Shown here piece by piece: positions 1 through 9,430 of a DNA stretch of 64,000 nt (positions are counted from its first letter, which is position 1; each line of letters opens with the position of its first letter). The translations under genes and the position numbers were made by a program. Under the pieces are notes generated by a model, which saw only the letters and a list, made by a program, of their open reading frames with translations, ran no database searches and had not been told where the DNA came from. This DNA comes from Marvinbryantia formatexigens. Its GTDB lineage: Bacteria > Bacillota > Clostridia > Oscillospirales > Ruminococcaceae. The stretch spans positions 71,658 to 135,657 of the forward strand of contig JAETPU010000007.1 of the NCBI GenBank assembly GCA_021771035.1, read 5' to 3'.

Positions 1-493
1 ATCCTTCAGTATACTACATTCCCATCATGGATCAAGCGGAAGTTATAATGAAGCGGCTGCGTATCGGCCAAAGGGCGCTGCACACCGCATCGCTTGCGGC
101 TGCGCCTTGGTGCGGCATGGCTGCGCTGCGCCGCGCGCTGGCAACCCACCCATTTTATGGGGTTTGCCGGACTTATATCCGACAGCGGGAGGAGTTTTCA
201 CGGCTAACGTACAGCAGAGCTTATTGCTGAGCGATAAGAGGGGATTGAAGGGAAAACGTCATCCCGAAAAGCCGCAAGGTTCGTTTTGGCTTGCGTTTTG
301 GGAGAACCTTGACCGGCGGGCGCTCTTGGAAGCCGGCGGAGGGTCCGCCGGGTTGTGAAACCGATGGGGCTTTCACAACGGCCCTTGAAAAAAGGAGCGG
401 CTGCCCGGAATAGAAGCCCGCGTTTTGGGGAAGCATGAGGATATCACAGGAACCGTCAGGCAGCATAGGGGGAGAAAAGACCTGAGAAAAGCG
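1..493. other. Intergenic stretch, no gene recognised
   Basis: Open frames here are short, lack good ribosome binding sites and show no family motif. The stretch ends at the valS promoter. A GGAGTTTTCACGG string near 191-203 loosely recalls the constant part of the C-type repeat module described at 10.6-11.0 kb and 45.8 kb, but the match is too weak to call a copy. Confidence 0.5.
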
Positions 494-522
494 TTGACAA
501 ACTGTGAAAAAGCGGATAAAAT
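494..522 (+). promoter_or_regulatory. Sigma-A promoter of the valS T-box leader
   Basis: TTGACA at 494-499 and TAAAAT at 517-522 are separated by 17 bases, a near-consensus housekeeping promoter. Transcription would start near 529, just before the T-box leader. Confidence 0.85.
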
Positions 523-534
523 GAAAGGGTCAAT

Positions 535-804
535 ACAGAAAAGGCTTAGATGGGGAGGAGTACCCAATTTCCGAAGCGCAGAGAGAAAACGGCTGGTGAA
601 AGTTTTCGTGAGGGAAATGGCGAACGTAGCCCCGGAGCTTTGAACCCAACGGCAGGTTTGCCCAGTAGGCTTCAACGGAGCCCCACCGTTACGGGGGGAC
701 GGCATTATTGTGCCGGATGAGTGCACGGAGAATTCCGTGAATGTAGGTGGTACCGCGAAAGTGAGCTTTCGTCCTATTGATTTAGGACGAGGGCTTTTTT
801 GTTT
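535..804 (+). promoter_or_regulatory. T-box leader of valS
   Basis: The leader has the landmarks of a tRNA-sensing T-box. A GGAGGAGTA bulge lies near 554-562, and an AGAGAG followed by GGCTGGTGAA marks the distal stem I near 580-600. The T-box proper, TAGGTGGTACCGCG, is at 744-757. A terminator with stem around CGTCCT/AGGACG and a T-run ends near 804. GUA at 626-628 follows GAAC in the position usual for the specifier and is a valine codon, agreeing with the downstream gene. Established mechanism: uncharged tRNA-Val pairs with the specifier and the T-box bulge, stabilises the antiterminator and lets valS be transcribed. The specifier assignment is inferred from position only. Confidence 0.92.
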
Positions 805-948
805 TGGCTCTGCCATACGGGGCCAAAACGGAGTCCCGCTGGAAAATCCCGCGCGGCTGGGCTGTGCCCCGGTGATGCGGGGCGCGGGCTCTGTACGGCG
901 CGGCTGCCGTTTTACCGCCGAGAGCGAATGCGAAAAGGAGAATCTGAG

Positions 949-3585
949 ATGCCGAGAGAACTGGAAAAGGTCTATGATCCCAAGCAGGTGGAGGACCGCA
1001 CCTATGACTTCTGGCTCAGGGGAGGTTATTTTCACGCAGAGGTGAACCCTGAGAAGAAACCCTATACCATCGTGATCCCCCCGCCAAACATCACGGGCCA
1101 GCTTCACATGGGCCATGCGTTGGACAACACCCTGCAGGATATTTTGATCCGTTTTCGCCGGATGCAGGGCTTTGAGGCCTTATGGATGCCGGGGACGGAT
1201 CACGCCTCCATTGCCACAGAGGCCAAAATCGTAGAGGCCATGCGCAAGGAGGGCATCACCAAGGAGCAGATAGGCCGGGACGCCTTTTTAAAGCGGGCCT
1301 GGGAGTGGAAAAAGCAGTACGGCGGGCGCATTGTAGAGCAGCTCAAAAAGATGGGCTCCTCCTGCGATTGGGAGCGGGAGCGCTTTACCCTGGACGAGGG
1401 CTGCTCCAAGGCCGTCCGGGAGGTTTTTGTCAAGCTGTATGAGAAGGGGCTCATCTACCGCGGCGAGCGCATTATCAACTGGTGTCCCCACTGCAAAACC
1501 TCGATTTCGGAGGCGGAGGTGGAATATCAGGAATCCGCCGGGCATTTCTGGCATCTGCGGTACCCCATTGTGGGTTCCGATGAGGCGCTGATTTTAGCCA
1601 CCACCCGTCCGGAGACTTTGCTGGGCGATACTGCTGTGGCGGTCAATCCCAAGGATGAGCGCTACACCCATCTGGTGGGAAAAATGCTGGAATTGCCTCT
1701 GTGCAACCGGCAGATCCCCATTATTGCGGATGACTATGTGGATATCGAGTTCGGAACCGGCGTGGTGAAAATTACCCCGGCCCATGACCCCAACGACTTT
1801 GAGGTCGGCCTGCGCCATAAGCTGCCCATTATCAATGTGATGAACGAGGACGCCACCATCAACGAGTTGGGCGGCAAATACGCCGGGATGGATCGCTATG
1901 AGGCCAGAAAGGCCATCGTGGCGGATTTGGAGGAGCAGGGCTATCTGGTGAAGGTCCAGGAGCACGCCCACAATGTGGGAGAGTGCTACCGCTGCCACAC
2001 CACCATTGAGCCCAGGGTTTCCAAGCAGTGGTTTGTGAAGATGGAGCCCCTGGCACAGCCCGCCATCCAGGCCGTGCGGGAGGGGAAAACCAAATTCATC
2101 CCCGAGCGGTTTGACAAAATTTACTATAACTGGATGGAGAACATTAAGGACTGGTGCATCTCCCGTCAGCTGTGGTGGGGCCATCGGATTCCGGCCTTCT
2201 ACTGTCAGGACTGCGGGGAAATCACCGTATCCCGTGAGGATGTGCACGAGTGTCCCAAGTGCCACAGCACCAATGTGCGGCAGGATGAGGATACTCTGGA
2301 CACCTGGTTTTCCTCCGCGCTCTGGCCCTTCAGCACCCTGGGCTGGCCTCAGAAGACCCCGGAACTTCAGTATTTCTACCCCACCAGCACACTGGTGACC
2401 GGCTATGACATCATCTTTTTCTGGGTTGCCCGCATGATTTTCTCCGGGCTGGAGCATATAGGGGAGGTTCCCTTTGAGAATGTGCTGATCCATGGCCTGG
2501 TGCGGGATGCACAGGGCAGAAAGATGAGCAAATCCCTGGGCAACGGCATCGATCCCCTGCAGGTAATCGATGAGTACGGCGCGGACGCCCTGCGCCTGAC
2601 GCTTGCCACCAACAATTCCCCCGGAAACGATATGCGCTTCTCGGACGAAAAGGTGATGGCGAGCCGCAACTTTGCCAACAAGCTGTGGAACGCTTCCCGG
2701 TTTATCCTGATGAACCTGCCCGAGGGGGAAGGGGAATACGCCTTGCCGGATGTGTCCCAACTGGCCATCGAGGATAAATGGGTGCTTACCAAGTACAATC
2801 AGCTGGTCAAAGAGGTGACCGAGAACCTGGAAAAATTTGAATTAGGCGTGGCGGTCGCCAAGCTGTACGACTTCATCTGGGATATCTTCTGCGACTGGTA
2901 TGTGGAATTGTGCAAGTCCCGCCTGTGGGAGGGCGGCGCCCCGGCTAAGACCGCCCAGAACGTGCTGGTGTATGTGATGAGCAACACCCTCAAGCTGCTG
3001 CACCCCTTCATGCCCTTTATCACGGAGGAGATCTGGCAGGCGCTGCCCCATGAGGGGGAGAGCATCATGATTTCCCCCTGGCCGCAGGATCAGGAGGCCC
3101 TCAGTTTCCGTGAGGAGGAAGAGCATTTCGAAAAGGTGATGAACCTGATTCGGGGAATCCGGATGCGCCGCGCCGAGATGAATGTTCCGCCCAGCCGCAA
3201 GGCAAAGGTGTATATCGCCACCTTGGATGCGCCGGTGTTCCGGCAGTGCGAGGCGTTTTTACAGCGTCTGGCCAGCGCCTCTGAAATCGAGGTGGGCGAG
3301 CAGTTCCAAATTTCCGGCTGCGTTCAGGTGATTACAGCCAGCGCCGTGGCCTATATCCCCATGGGCGAGCTGGTGGATATGGAAAAGGAGTTGGAGCGCC
3401 TGAACAAGGAGAAAGAGGCCTGTGAAAAGGATATCGGGTTCTTCTCCTCCAAGCTGCAGAATGAGAACTTTGTCTCCCGCGCGCCGGCCCAGGTAGTGGA
3501 GGCCGAACGGGCCAAGCTGCACAAGGCGCAGGAAAAGCTGCAGAAGGTTCTGGACAGCCTGGAGGCTCTGGAAAAGAACAGATAA
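949..3585 (+). CDS. valS: Valine--tRNA ligase
   Basis: Class I aminoacyl-tRNA synthetase that charges tRNA-Val with valine in the cytoplasm. The 878-residue product has the normal bacterial length. The HIGH-type motif HMGH is at residues 53-56 after PPPNITGQL, and KMSKS is at 525-529. Cys pairs (CPHC, CYRC, CQDC/CPKC) lie in the editing/connective region. A Lys/Glu-rich C-terminal coiled coil typical of ValRS ends the protein. The frame is open upstream to 799, but ATG 949 is preferred because AAGGAG lies at 935-940 and the upstream part overlaps the T-box terminator. Expression should be controlled by the T-box; the gene is followed at once by a strong terminator, so it is monocistronic. Confidence 0.97.
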   Translation: MPRELEKVYDPKQVEDRTYDFWLRGGYFHAEVNPEKKPYTIVIPPPNITGQLHMGHALDNTLQDILIRFRRMQGFEALWMPGTDHASIATEAKIVEAMRKEGITKEQIGRDAFLKRAWEWKKQYGGRIVEQLKKMGSSCDWERERFTLDEGCSKAVREVFVKLYEKGLIYRGERIINWCPHCKTSISEAEVEYQESAGHFWHLRYPIVGSDEALILATTRPETLLGDTAVAVNPKDERYTHLVGKMLELPLCNRQIPIIADDYVDIEFGTGVVKITPAHDPNDFEVGLRHKLPIINVMNEDATINELGGKYAGMDRYEARKAIVADLEEQGYLVKVQEHAHNVGECYRCHTTIEPRVSKQWFVKMEPLAQPAIQAVREGKTKFIPERFDKIYYNWMENIKDWCISRQLWWGHRIPAFYCQDCGEITVSREDVHECPKCHSTNVRQDEDTLDTWFSSALWPFSTLGWPQKTPELQYFYPTSTLVTGYDIIFFWVARMIFSGLEHIGEVPFENVLIHGLVRDAQGRKMSKSLGNGIDPLQVIDEYGADALRLTLATNNSPGNDMRFSDEKVMASRNFANKLWNASRFILMNLPEGEGEYALPDVSQLAIEDKWVLTKYNQLVKEVTENLEKFELGVAVAKLYDFIWDIFCDWYVELCKSRLWEGGAPAKTAQNVLVYVMSNTLKLLHPFMPFITEEIWQALPHEGESIMISPWPQDQEALSFREEEEHFEKVMNLIRGIRMRRAEMNVPPSRKAKVYIATLDAPVFRQCEAFLQRLASASEIEVGEQFQISGCVQVITASAVAYIPMGELVDMEKELERLNKEKEACEKDIGFFSSKLQNENFVSRAPAQVVEAERAKLHKAQEKLQKVLDSLEALEKNR

Positions 3586-3604
3586 TGGATAGTCCTGAAA
3601 ATGG

Positions 3605-3649
3605 AACAGCCCCCCGGCGGCGATCTTTCGCCGCCGGGGGGCTGTTTTT
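3605..3649 (+). terminator. Rho-independent terminator of valS
   Basis: Near-perfect 18-bp GC-rich stem (ACAGCCCCCCGGCGGCGA with its complement) around a 4-base loop, followed by five T. Confidence 0.95.
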
Positions 3650-4012
3650 GTCTGCTCAGGCAAAATAGAGGTCCGGTTTTGCCGGGGATAGGCAGAAGAG
3701 CCTTCTGCCCGAAAGGAGTTTGTGGAACGAAACCATGCAAAACGGCAGCCGGCGTTCACCGTACAAAGCGGCGGCATCGGATAAACCCCGTTTACGGGCT
3801 GCCGTACATGGAATGCGATGATTTTTCGGTGCCCCTGGAGGGATTAAGACGGTATCCGGCCCTTCCGGAACCGGTAGAACCCACGACTTCGGCGGCAGGC
3901 TGGGATAGATTTTCGTTTTGCCTCATTTGTCCCGGCACCGGATGCCTTAGTCCGGCAGCGGGCAGAGTATGCTCTTCCCAGATGAGCTTAGAGGAAGAGG
4001 TTCTTCCAATCA
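3650..4012. other. Intergenic stretch, no gene recognised
   Basis: An open frame runs through on the + strand but has no ribosome binding site, no conserved motif and an atypical Cys/Arg/Pro-rich composition, so it is not called. It lies between two terminators. Confidence 0.5.
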
Positions 4013-4058
4013 AAAAGGCCTTCCCGTGCAGAAAACTCTACGGCGGGAAGGCCTTTTT
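4013..4058 (-). terminator. Terminator downstream of the antiporter gene
   Basis: AAGGCCTTCCCG pairs with CGGGAAGGCCTT around a roughly 18-base loop, with A-runs and T-runs on both sides. It can act in both directions; its position suits the - strand antiporter gene ending at 4106. Confidence 0.8.
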
Positions 4059-4105
4059 TGAGATATAGCAGTTCTGTCAGCTGGGCTCCTTGCAGCCCCC
4101 GCAGT

Positions 4106-5401
4106 TTATTCTTTGGGAGGCGTCTCTGCGTCCTGCGGCTCCAAAAGGGCGCCGGTACGGTAATTGTTGAGCTCCTCATAGCTGTTGGCAAGAGCACTTT
4201 CCACAGGCGGGGTGACGGCGGGACCCTTCTTAAAGACCACCTTGAGCAGGATGGGGGTGATGATGGTGGTGATCACCACAACCAGGACCACCGGGCCTAA
4301 AAAGCTGGTGCCCATGAGCCCCAGGGCGGTACCCTTGCTGGCTACAATGAGGGCCACCTCGCCGCGGGAAATCATACCCACGCCGATGCGCATACACTGG
4401 TAATTTTGGTAATGGCACATTTTGGCGCCCAATCCGCAGCCCACCACCTTGGTGAGTACCGCCACAATGACCAAGGCCACGGCGAAAATCACCACATTCA
4501 AATTCATTGCCGGAAGGTTGACCTGCAGCCCGATACTGGCAAAGAAGATGGGGGAGAGATACGCATAGGACAGAACGTCGAACTTGGAGGCCAGATAGGA
4601 TGCCCGGCGGGTGGTGGACATGATAAGGCCTGCGATAAAGGCTCCGGTGATGTCCGCAACGCCGAACCAGGCTTCCGCCAGGTAGGACATTAAAAAGCAC
4701 AGGACGGCCGCCCAGATGACGTGGCGGTGCATTCCCCTGGGGCTTTTGCTTTCCAGCTTACGGTAACCCCAGTAGAAGACAACGCCCACAGCTCCTGCAA
4801 AGAGGAAGAAGCCCACAATACGCAGGAGCACCCACAGGATACTCACGGAGGAATCCGCCAGGCTGGTGACGACGGTCAGGGCGATGATGCCCAGGATATC
4901 GTCGATAATGGCGGCGCCCAGAATGGCATTGCCGGAACGGGTTTTCAGTTTACCCAGTTCCTTGAGTGTTTCCACCGTAATGCTCACGGAGGTGGCTGTC
5001 AAAATGATGCCGATGAAGATATTCTGCAAAAACACGCTGGCTGAGGCGTCCGATTCCATGATACCGGGCTTATTGAAGAAATAAGCTACCCCAAATCCGC
5101 CGATGAGCGGGACAATCACACCGATTAAGGCGATGATAAAGGATGCCTTGCCGCTCTTTTTGAGCTCCTGGATGTCCGTCTCCATACCGGCGCAGAACAT
5201 CAGGATGATAACGCCCACCTCGGCTGTTTCATGGATAAAATCCGTCTGGTGGATAAATCCGAGCATTGCCGGCCCCAACAACAATCCGGCCAGCAGGGCA
5301 CCAACTACCTGGGGCATCTGAAACCGCTTGGTCAAGAGCCCCAACACCTTAGTGCTCAAAAGAATGAGCGCCAAGTCCAAAAGAAAATGATACGCTTCCA
5401 A
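4106..5401 (-). CDS. CPA2-family cation:proton antiporter (Kef/NapA type)
   Basis: The 431-residue membrane protein has about 12-13 hydrophobic segments covering the whole length. This matches the sodium/hydrogen exchanger domain, without the cytosolic TrkA-N/RCK domain of full KefB/C. Recognisable pieces are the N-terminal LLTKRFQMPQVVGALLAGLL, a CAGMETD segment after TM3, and a GAAIIDDILG segment carrying the paired acidic residues expected for proton coupling. The likely role is Na+ or K+ exchange for protons at the membrane. The start is TTG with GAGGGG about 7 bases upstream, and a sigma-A promoter lies just above. It is a single gene. The ion transported cannot be read from sequence. 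Confidence 0.88.
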   Translation of the reverse strand: MEAYHFLLDLALILLSTKVLGLLTKRFQMPQVVGALLAGLLLGPAMLGFIHQTDFIHETAEVGVIILMFCAGMETDIQELKKSGKASFIIALIGVIVPLIGGFGVAYFFNKPGIMESDASASVFLQNIFIGIILTATSVSITVETLKELGKLKTRSGNAILGAAIIDDILGIIALTVVTSLADSSVSILWVLLRIVGFFLFAGAVGVVFYWGYRKLESKSPRGMHRHVIWAAVLCFLMSYLAEAWFGVADITGAFIAGLIMSTTRRASYLASKFDVLSYAYLSPIFFASIGLQVNLPAMNLNVVIFAVALVIVAVLTKVVGCGLGAKMCHYQNYQCMRIGVGMISRGEVALIVASKGTALGLMGTSFLGPVVLVVVITTIITPILLKVVFKKGPAVTPPVESALANSYEELNNYRTGALLEPQDAETPPKE

Positions 5402-5434
5402 TTTTGATCCCCTCTTTATCTAGCATTCTTCCCT

Positions 5435-5462
5435 ATTATACTAGGAAATCCGGAAAAAACAA
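5435..5462 (-). promoter_or_regulatory. Promoter of the antiporter gene
   Basis: On the - strand, TTGTTT (5462-5457) and TATAAT (5440-5435) are 16 bases apart, ending about 33 bases before the TTG start. Confidence 0.7.
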
Positions 5463-5556
5463 GCGGTGCCGGTATCGAAAGAATTTCAACAAAAAAGGGG
5501 GGATTTTGGGCGCTATTTCTGAATTTTACCGGGAAAGCCGAAGTGGGAAATACTGG

Positions 5557-6393
5557 TTAGGCATCCTTTTCCAGGCTGCGCAGAAGCTGGATTTCCCTGG
5601 CGTAACCGTCCAGATCATTGGGGGTTTCCAGTACAAAGGGGAGATGGCGCAGCTGGGGATGGTTGATAATCCGCGCCATGGCATCCAGGCCGATATGCCC
5701 GTTTCCGATGGTCTCGTGCCGGTCTTTATGGCTGCCCAGGGGGTTTTTGCTGTCATTGATGTGGATAGCCCTCAGTCGGTCAAGGCCGATGATCCGCTCG
5801 AATTCTTCCAGGGTATCGTCCAGCTGGTTTACGATATCATAGCCGGCGTCATGGACATGGCACAGATCCATGCACACACCCATCTTTTCCTGCAGCTGCA
5901 CCCGGTCGAGGATTTCCCGGATCTCCCCAAAGGTGCGCCCCACCTCGCTGCCCTTGCCGGCCATCGTTTCCAGGAGAACGGTGGTGGTCTGCTGCGGGGT
6001 GAGCGCCTCATTGAGCAGCTGGGCAATGAGCTGGATTCCGGCTTGCTCGCCCTGCCCCACATGGCTGCCCGGGTGAAAGTTATAGAAGTTGCCGGGGAAA
6101 AACTCCAGGCGGGCCAAATCCTCTGTCATGGCCCGGTAGGCAAACTCCCTGGTGGCCTCGTTGGCGGCGCAGGCGTTCAGGGTGTATGGGGCGTGGGCCA
6201 CAAACACCGGCATTTTATGCTCTTTCATAATGTCTGACAGGGCGTTGGCGTCCTGCAAATCCATGGCGCGGGCATTGCCGCCCCGCGGGTTGCGGGTAAA
6301 GAATTGGAAGGTATTGGCTCCGATTTTTACAGCGTCCCGGCCCATGGCGGCGTAGCCCTTGCTAACGGAGAGGTGGCATCCCAATATCAGCAT
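5557..6393 (-). CDS. nfo: Deoxyribonuclease IV (AP endonuclease)
   Basis: Endonuclease IV cleaves DNA 5' of abasic sites during base-excision repair. The 278-residue product keeps all nine metal ligands of the three-metal TIM barrel: H67, H107 (in NFHPGSH), E142, D176, H179, H211, D224, H226 and E256. ATG 6393 has AAAGGAAA just upstream. The gene lies 45 bp downstream of the pyruvate kinase-like gene and shares its promoter. This is the second base-excision enzyme in the window besides endonuclease III at 37.2 kb. Confidence 0.96.
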   Translation of the reverse strand: MLILGCHLSVSKGYAAMGRDAVKIGANTFQFFTRNPRGGNARAMDLQDANALSDIMKEHKMPVFVAHAPYTLNACAANEATREFAYRAMTEDLARLEFFPGNFYNFHPGSHVGQGEQAGIQLIAQLLNEALTPQQTTTVLLETMAGKGSEVGRTFGEIREILDRVQLQEKMGVCMDLCHVHDAGYDIVNQLDDTLEEFERIIGLDRLRAIHINDSKNPLGSHKDRHETIGNGHIGLDAMARIINHPQLRHLPFVLETPNDLDGYAREIQLLRSLEKDA

Positions 6394-6438
6394 AGCAGAT
6401 TTCCTTTCTTAAACAGGTTGAACCCCGGTTCCCGGGAA

Positions 6439-7443
6439 TTACCGGGAACAATCGCGGCTTAGGTATCCCAGCGCCTGGGAGGCGGTGCGGCACAGATAGG
6501 TCATGGCCTGGACCGGATAGTCCCCTGCCGCCGTTTCCCCGGTGAGCATCAGGGAGGAGGCACCGTCCAGAACTGCATTGAAGATATCGCTCACCTCGGC
6601 CCGGGTGGGCACCGCAGCGTGGTGCATGGAGTGGAGAAGCTGGGTGACCACCATAAAATCGCGCCTGCGCTCCCGGCACAGGGCGGCGATTTCCTTTTGA
6701 ATCTGGGGCAGCTCCCACAAAGGCATATCGTTGCCCAGATCCCCCCGGGCAATGACGATTTCGTCGGCCTCCTCCACAAAGTTTGGGAGTGCCGCGGCGC
6801 CGAGCCGGTTTTCAATTTTGGCAAAGATGCGGATATGCCCGGCCGAGGCGTTGTGGAGCGCCTGGCGCAGGTTTTTCAAATCTTCCCGGGAGCGCACAAA
6901 GGGGAGCATTACCCCGGTGACCCCGCAGGAGGGGGCCAACGCGATATTATGCAGATCGCTCTGGGCCAATGTAGGAGGATACACCTTGGCCCCAGGCGCT
7001 GCGATACTCTTGCGGGAGCGCAGCACGCCGCCCCGCAGGACCTGGCACAGGATAGCGTCCGGGCGGTTTTCCGTGACACGGATCAGCAGGGCGCCGTCAT
7101 CCAGGAGAAGCTCCTGCCCGACGGACAACGCGCCGATGAGCAGTTCGGGGACAGGAACGCCCCCGGCACCCAAGAGGACGGTGTCGCCCTTTGTTAAGGT
7201 GAGCGGGGTTGGCAGGTCACCTACCCGCAGCTCCGGGCCCTTGAGATCGATAAGAAGCTGCGGGGAAACCCCGCAGCGGCCGGCGGCCTGTCTGAGATGC
7301 TCCAGCCACTGGGTGCAGCCATCCAAATCCACGTGGGAGAGATTCAGGCGCACGCCGGTCATCCCCGCGCGAAAAAGCTGTTCCAAGGTGGCGGTATCCT
7401 GGCATTTCGGGCCCAGGGTCCCATAAATTTCTAGTTGTTTCAA
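6439..7443 (-). CDS. Short pyruvate kinase-like protein lacking the C-terminal domain
   Basis: The 334-residue protein is clearly built on the pyruvate kinase barrel: TLGP near the N-terminus, RLNLSH, DLKGPELR, the lysine-bearing AKIEN, ARGDLG and the AEVSDIFNAVLDGASSLML/TGETAAGDYP block all appear in order. Known pyruvate kinases are about 470-590 residues. This one stops soon after the barrel, so the C-terminal allosteric/tetramer domain is absent; there is no sign of a frameshift and the frame ends cleanly before nfo. The TTG start has GAGG upstream. It may be an unregulated pyruvate kinase or a barrel-only relative with another phosphoenolpyruvate-linked role. A main pyruvate kinase may be encoded elsewhere. 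Confidence 0.85.
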   Translation of the reverse strand: MKQLEIYGTLGPKCQDTATLEQLFRAGMTGVRLNLSHVDLDGCTQWLEHLRQAAGRCGVSPQLLIDLKGPELRVGDLPTPLTLTKGDTVLLGAGGVPVPELLIGALSVGQELLLDDGALLIRVTENRPDAILCQVLRGGVLRSRKSIAAPGAKVYPPTLAQSDLHNIALAPSCGVTGVMLPFVRSREDLKNLRQALHNASAGHIRIFAKIENRLGAAALPNFVEEADEIVIARGDLGNDMPLWELPQIQKEIAALCRERRRDFMVVTQLLHSMHHAAVPTRAEVSDIFNAVLDGASSLMLTGETAAGDYPVQAMTYLCRTASQALGYLSRDCSR

Positions 7444-7579
7444 CGTCGGTTTCCTCGGCTTTCCCGGAATGATCCGGCATATTTGGTGGGGTCTGAAAAA
7501 GAGTTTTCAATCAAAGGGGCTGGCTGCGGGGATTCGCAGAATCTCCCAGCCTGTCCCTTTTGCGGGCTTCGTTAATTCT

Positions 7580-7608
7580 ATTGTACCCAAAGGCCCGGCC
7601 GTTTGCAA
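7580..7608 (-). promoter_or_regulatory. Promoter of the pyruvate kinase-like/nfo operon
   Basis: On the - strand TTGCAA (7608-7603) and TACAAT (7585-7580) are separated by 17 bases, about 135 bases before the TTG start. Confidence 0.7.
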
Positions 7609-7791
7609 GCGAAGTACGGGAAGACAGGCGGGGAGAATCCCTGCGGCTTTGACAAAATTCGCGCTCAAGGGGGGATACAATAGAGAAGCCGCAGGTTCCT
7701 TTGGGATTCCCGGGGAACCCCATAAGGAATCCGTGAAAAATTATGCAGGAAACGCCGGGAATCCGGCGAAAACAGAAAGGCAGAGAAGAAG

Positions 7792-8115
7792 ATGGCTGTA
7801 AAAATTCGACTATCACAGGATGAAGTCTGTGCCTGTCTGCTGGGGGATATCGATCACCACACAGCCCGTCAGATGCGGGAGGAAATTGATGCCGCCATCC
7901 AGCGGGCGCAGCCCAAGCATTTGGTTCTGGACTTTCGGGACGTGCCGTTTATGGACAGCTCCGGAATCGGGCTGGTGATGGGGCGGTACCGCCTGATGCT
8001 CAGCTTTGGGGGGGACGTTCGCCTAGCGAATGTGCCGCAAAGGCTGCAAAAGGTGATGCGCCTGGCGGGGCTGGACAAGCTGGCGATGATGCAGGATGGA
8101 GGACAGGATAGATGA
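7792..8115 (+). CDS. spoIIAA: Anti-sigma F factor antagonist
   Basis: This 107-residue STAS-domain protein is the anti-anti-sigma factor of the forespore switch. The motif MDSSGIGLVMGRY contains the conserved serine (S57) that SpoIIAB phosphorylates; dephosphorylation by SpoIIE allows SpoIIAA to displace sigma-F from SpoIIAB. It is the first gene of the canonical spoIIAA-spoIIAB-sigF operon, and its last codon overlaps the next start (ATGA). The ribosome binding site is weak (AGAAGAAG). A TTGACA at 7649-7654 and TACAAT at 7676-7681 are 21 bases apart, too far for a normal sigma-A promoter. A sigma-H promoter, usual for this operon, could not be identified with confidence. Confidence 0.95.
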   Translation: MAVKIRLSQDEVCACLLGDIDHHTARQMREEIDAAIQRAQPKHLVLDFRDVPFMDSSGIGLVMGRYRLMLSFGGDVRLANVPQRLQKVMRLAGLDKLAMMQDGGQDR

Positions 8116-8576
8116 AGGCGAGCAATGAGATGAAACTGACGTTTATCAGCCGTTCGTGCAACGAGGCGTTTGCCCGGACGGCTGTCGCCGCTTTTTTGGC
8201 CAGCCTGGATCCCACGGTGGATGAGATGGCGGATATCAAAACTGCGGTGAGCGAGGCCGTGACGAACTGTATAGTCCACGGTTACCGGGACACCCTGGGA
8301 ATGGTGTACATAACCATGCGGCTGTATGAAAACGCACTGGTGGAAATTAAAATCCGGGATACCGGCTGCGGCATCGAGGATGTATCCCAGGCCATGGAGC
8401 CCATGTTTACCACCTGCACGACCGGTGAGAGGGCAGGGCTGGGGTTTGCGGTGATGGAATCCTTCATGGATAAGGTTCGGGTGCGCTCCAAGGTGGGACG
8501 GGGCACTACGGTAACGCTGAGAAAAACCATCCGGTCCAGGGGAGAAAACCTATGCCAGCCGAAAGCGGACAGTTAA
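8112..8576 (+). CDS. spoIIAB: Anti-sigma F factor / serine kinase
   Basis: GHKL-family kinase that binds and inhibits sigma-F and phosphorylates SpoIIAA. The 154-residue protein shows the N-box EAVTN near residue 45, the G1 box RDTGCGIED and the G2 region ERAGLGFAVMESFMD seen in SpoIIAB proteins. The start overlaps the stop of spoIIAA by 4 bp and its end overlaps the sigma-F start by 25 bp, consistent with translational coupling and fixed stoichiometry. Confidence 0.95.
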   Translation: MKASNEMKLTFISRSCNEAFARTAVAAFLASLDPTVDEMADIKTAVSEAVTNCIVHGYRDTLGMVYITMRLYENALVEIKIRDTGCGIEDVSQAMEPMFTTCTTGERAGLGFAVMESFMDKVRVRSKVGRGTTVTLRKTIRSRGENLCQPKADS

Positions 8577-9226
8577 GCCGGGAGCAGGTCATCCAGCAGA
8601 ATATGGGCCTGGTGCACTCCTGTGCGCACCGCCTGAAGGGACGGGGAATTGAGTACGACGATCTGTTCCAGGCGGGATGCATGGGGCTTGTCAAGGCCTG
8701 CGACGCCTTTGATACCACCCGGGGCGTCAAATTTTCCACCTATGCGGTTCCGGTGATATTAGGCGAGATGCGCCGGCTGTTCCGGGACGGGGGGACGGTT
8801 AAGGTCTCCCGCAGCATCAAGGAGCGCTCCCTGAGGGTAACGCGGGCGAGGGAGGAATTTTCCACAAAATTCGGCCGGGAGCCCACTGTCAATGAACTGG
8901 CCCAACAGATGGGCGAGGATGTGGACGATATTGTGGAGGCCATCAGCGCGGGCGCGCCGGTCATCTCTCTGACCGCCGACGAGGATGACGGCGGAGGCCA
9001 GCTGGATTTGCCCACCGATTCCCCGGAGGAGCAGATTGCGGATATGCTCTCCCTCAAGCAGGTGGTCAGCCAGCTGGAGACCCGGGATCGCAGGCTGATT
9101 GTGCTGCGCTATTTTTCCGGAAAAACCCAGACGCAGACAGCTCAGATTCTGGGGATGACCCAGGTGCAGGTTTCGCGCCGGGAGAAAAAAATCCTCCTGA
9201 TGCTGCGCCAGGAGCTGTCGGGGTAA
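8552..9226 (+). CDS. sigF: RNA polymerase sporulation sigma factor F
   Basis: First forespore-specific sigma factor (SpoIIAC). The 224-residue protein has region 2 (DDLFQAGCMGLVKACDAFD, VKFSTYAVPVILGEMRR), region 3 and a region 4 helix-turn-helix (TQTQTAQILGMTQVQVSRREKK). The start ATG 8552 lies inside spoIIAB, preceded by GGGGAG. It is followed by a strong terminator, closing the operon. Confidence 0.95.
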   Translation: MPAESGQLSREQVIQQNMGLVHSCAHRLKGRGIEYDDLFQAGCMGLVKACDAFDTTRGVKFSTYAVPVILGEMRRLFRDGGTVKVSRSIKERSLRVTRAREEFSTKFGREPTVNELAQQMGEDVDDIVEAISAGAPVISLTADEDDGGGQLDLPTDSPEEQIADMLSLKQVVSQLETRDRRLIVLRYFSGKTQTQTAQILGMTQVQVSRREKKILLMLRQELSG

Positions 9227-9241
9227 CGTTATATAGAAAAG

Positions 9242-9280
9242 AAAAAGTTCCGATACCCGTGAGGTATCGGAACTTTTTAT
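9242..9280 (+). terminator. Terminator of the spoIIA operon
   Basis: AAAAAGTTCCGATACC pairs with GGTATCGGAACTTTTT around a short loop. A symmetric T-run and A-run make it usable from both sides. Confidence 0.93.
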
Positions 9281-9430
9281 AGTTCAATTCAGTTATCCGC
9301 CGATGGGCTGTTCCCGGAGTGATAGGCGGCTGGGGACGGTTTGGCAAACGCCGCCGGAGAACAGGAAATACGGCTGAGCACAGGCACTATCATAACGATA
9401 TAGGACGGCCCTCGGCTCCCCCGATTGAGG

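Noticed and set aside
191..203. Further copy of the C repeat module near the window start
   Set aside because: Only a GGAGTTTT-like string matches; the flanking CCGGTGTTTGGC block and a clear TGGTATAAT opening are not found.
799..948. 50-residue N-terminal extension of ValRS
   Set aside because: It overlaps the end of the T-box terminator and lacks a binding site; ATG 949 has AAGGAG.
3601..4068. 155-codon frame after valS
   Set aside because: It begins inside the terminator, is Cys/Arg/Pro-rich and has no family resemblance.
5404..6237. 277-codon + strand frame opposite nfo
   Set aside because: It is the complement of the endonuclease IV gene, whose nine metal ligands are intact; the + frame has no motif.
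7649..7681. TTGACA and TACAAT as a sigma-A promoter of spoIIAA
   Set aside because: The spacer is 21 bases, too long for normal sigma-A recognition.
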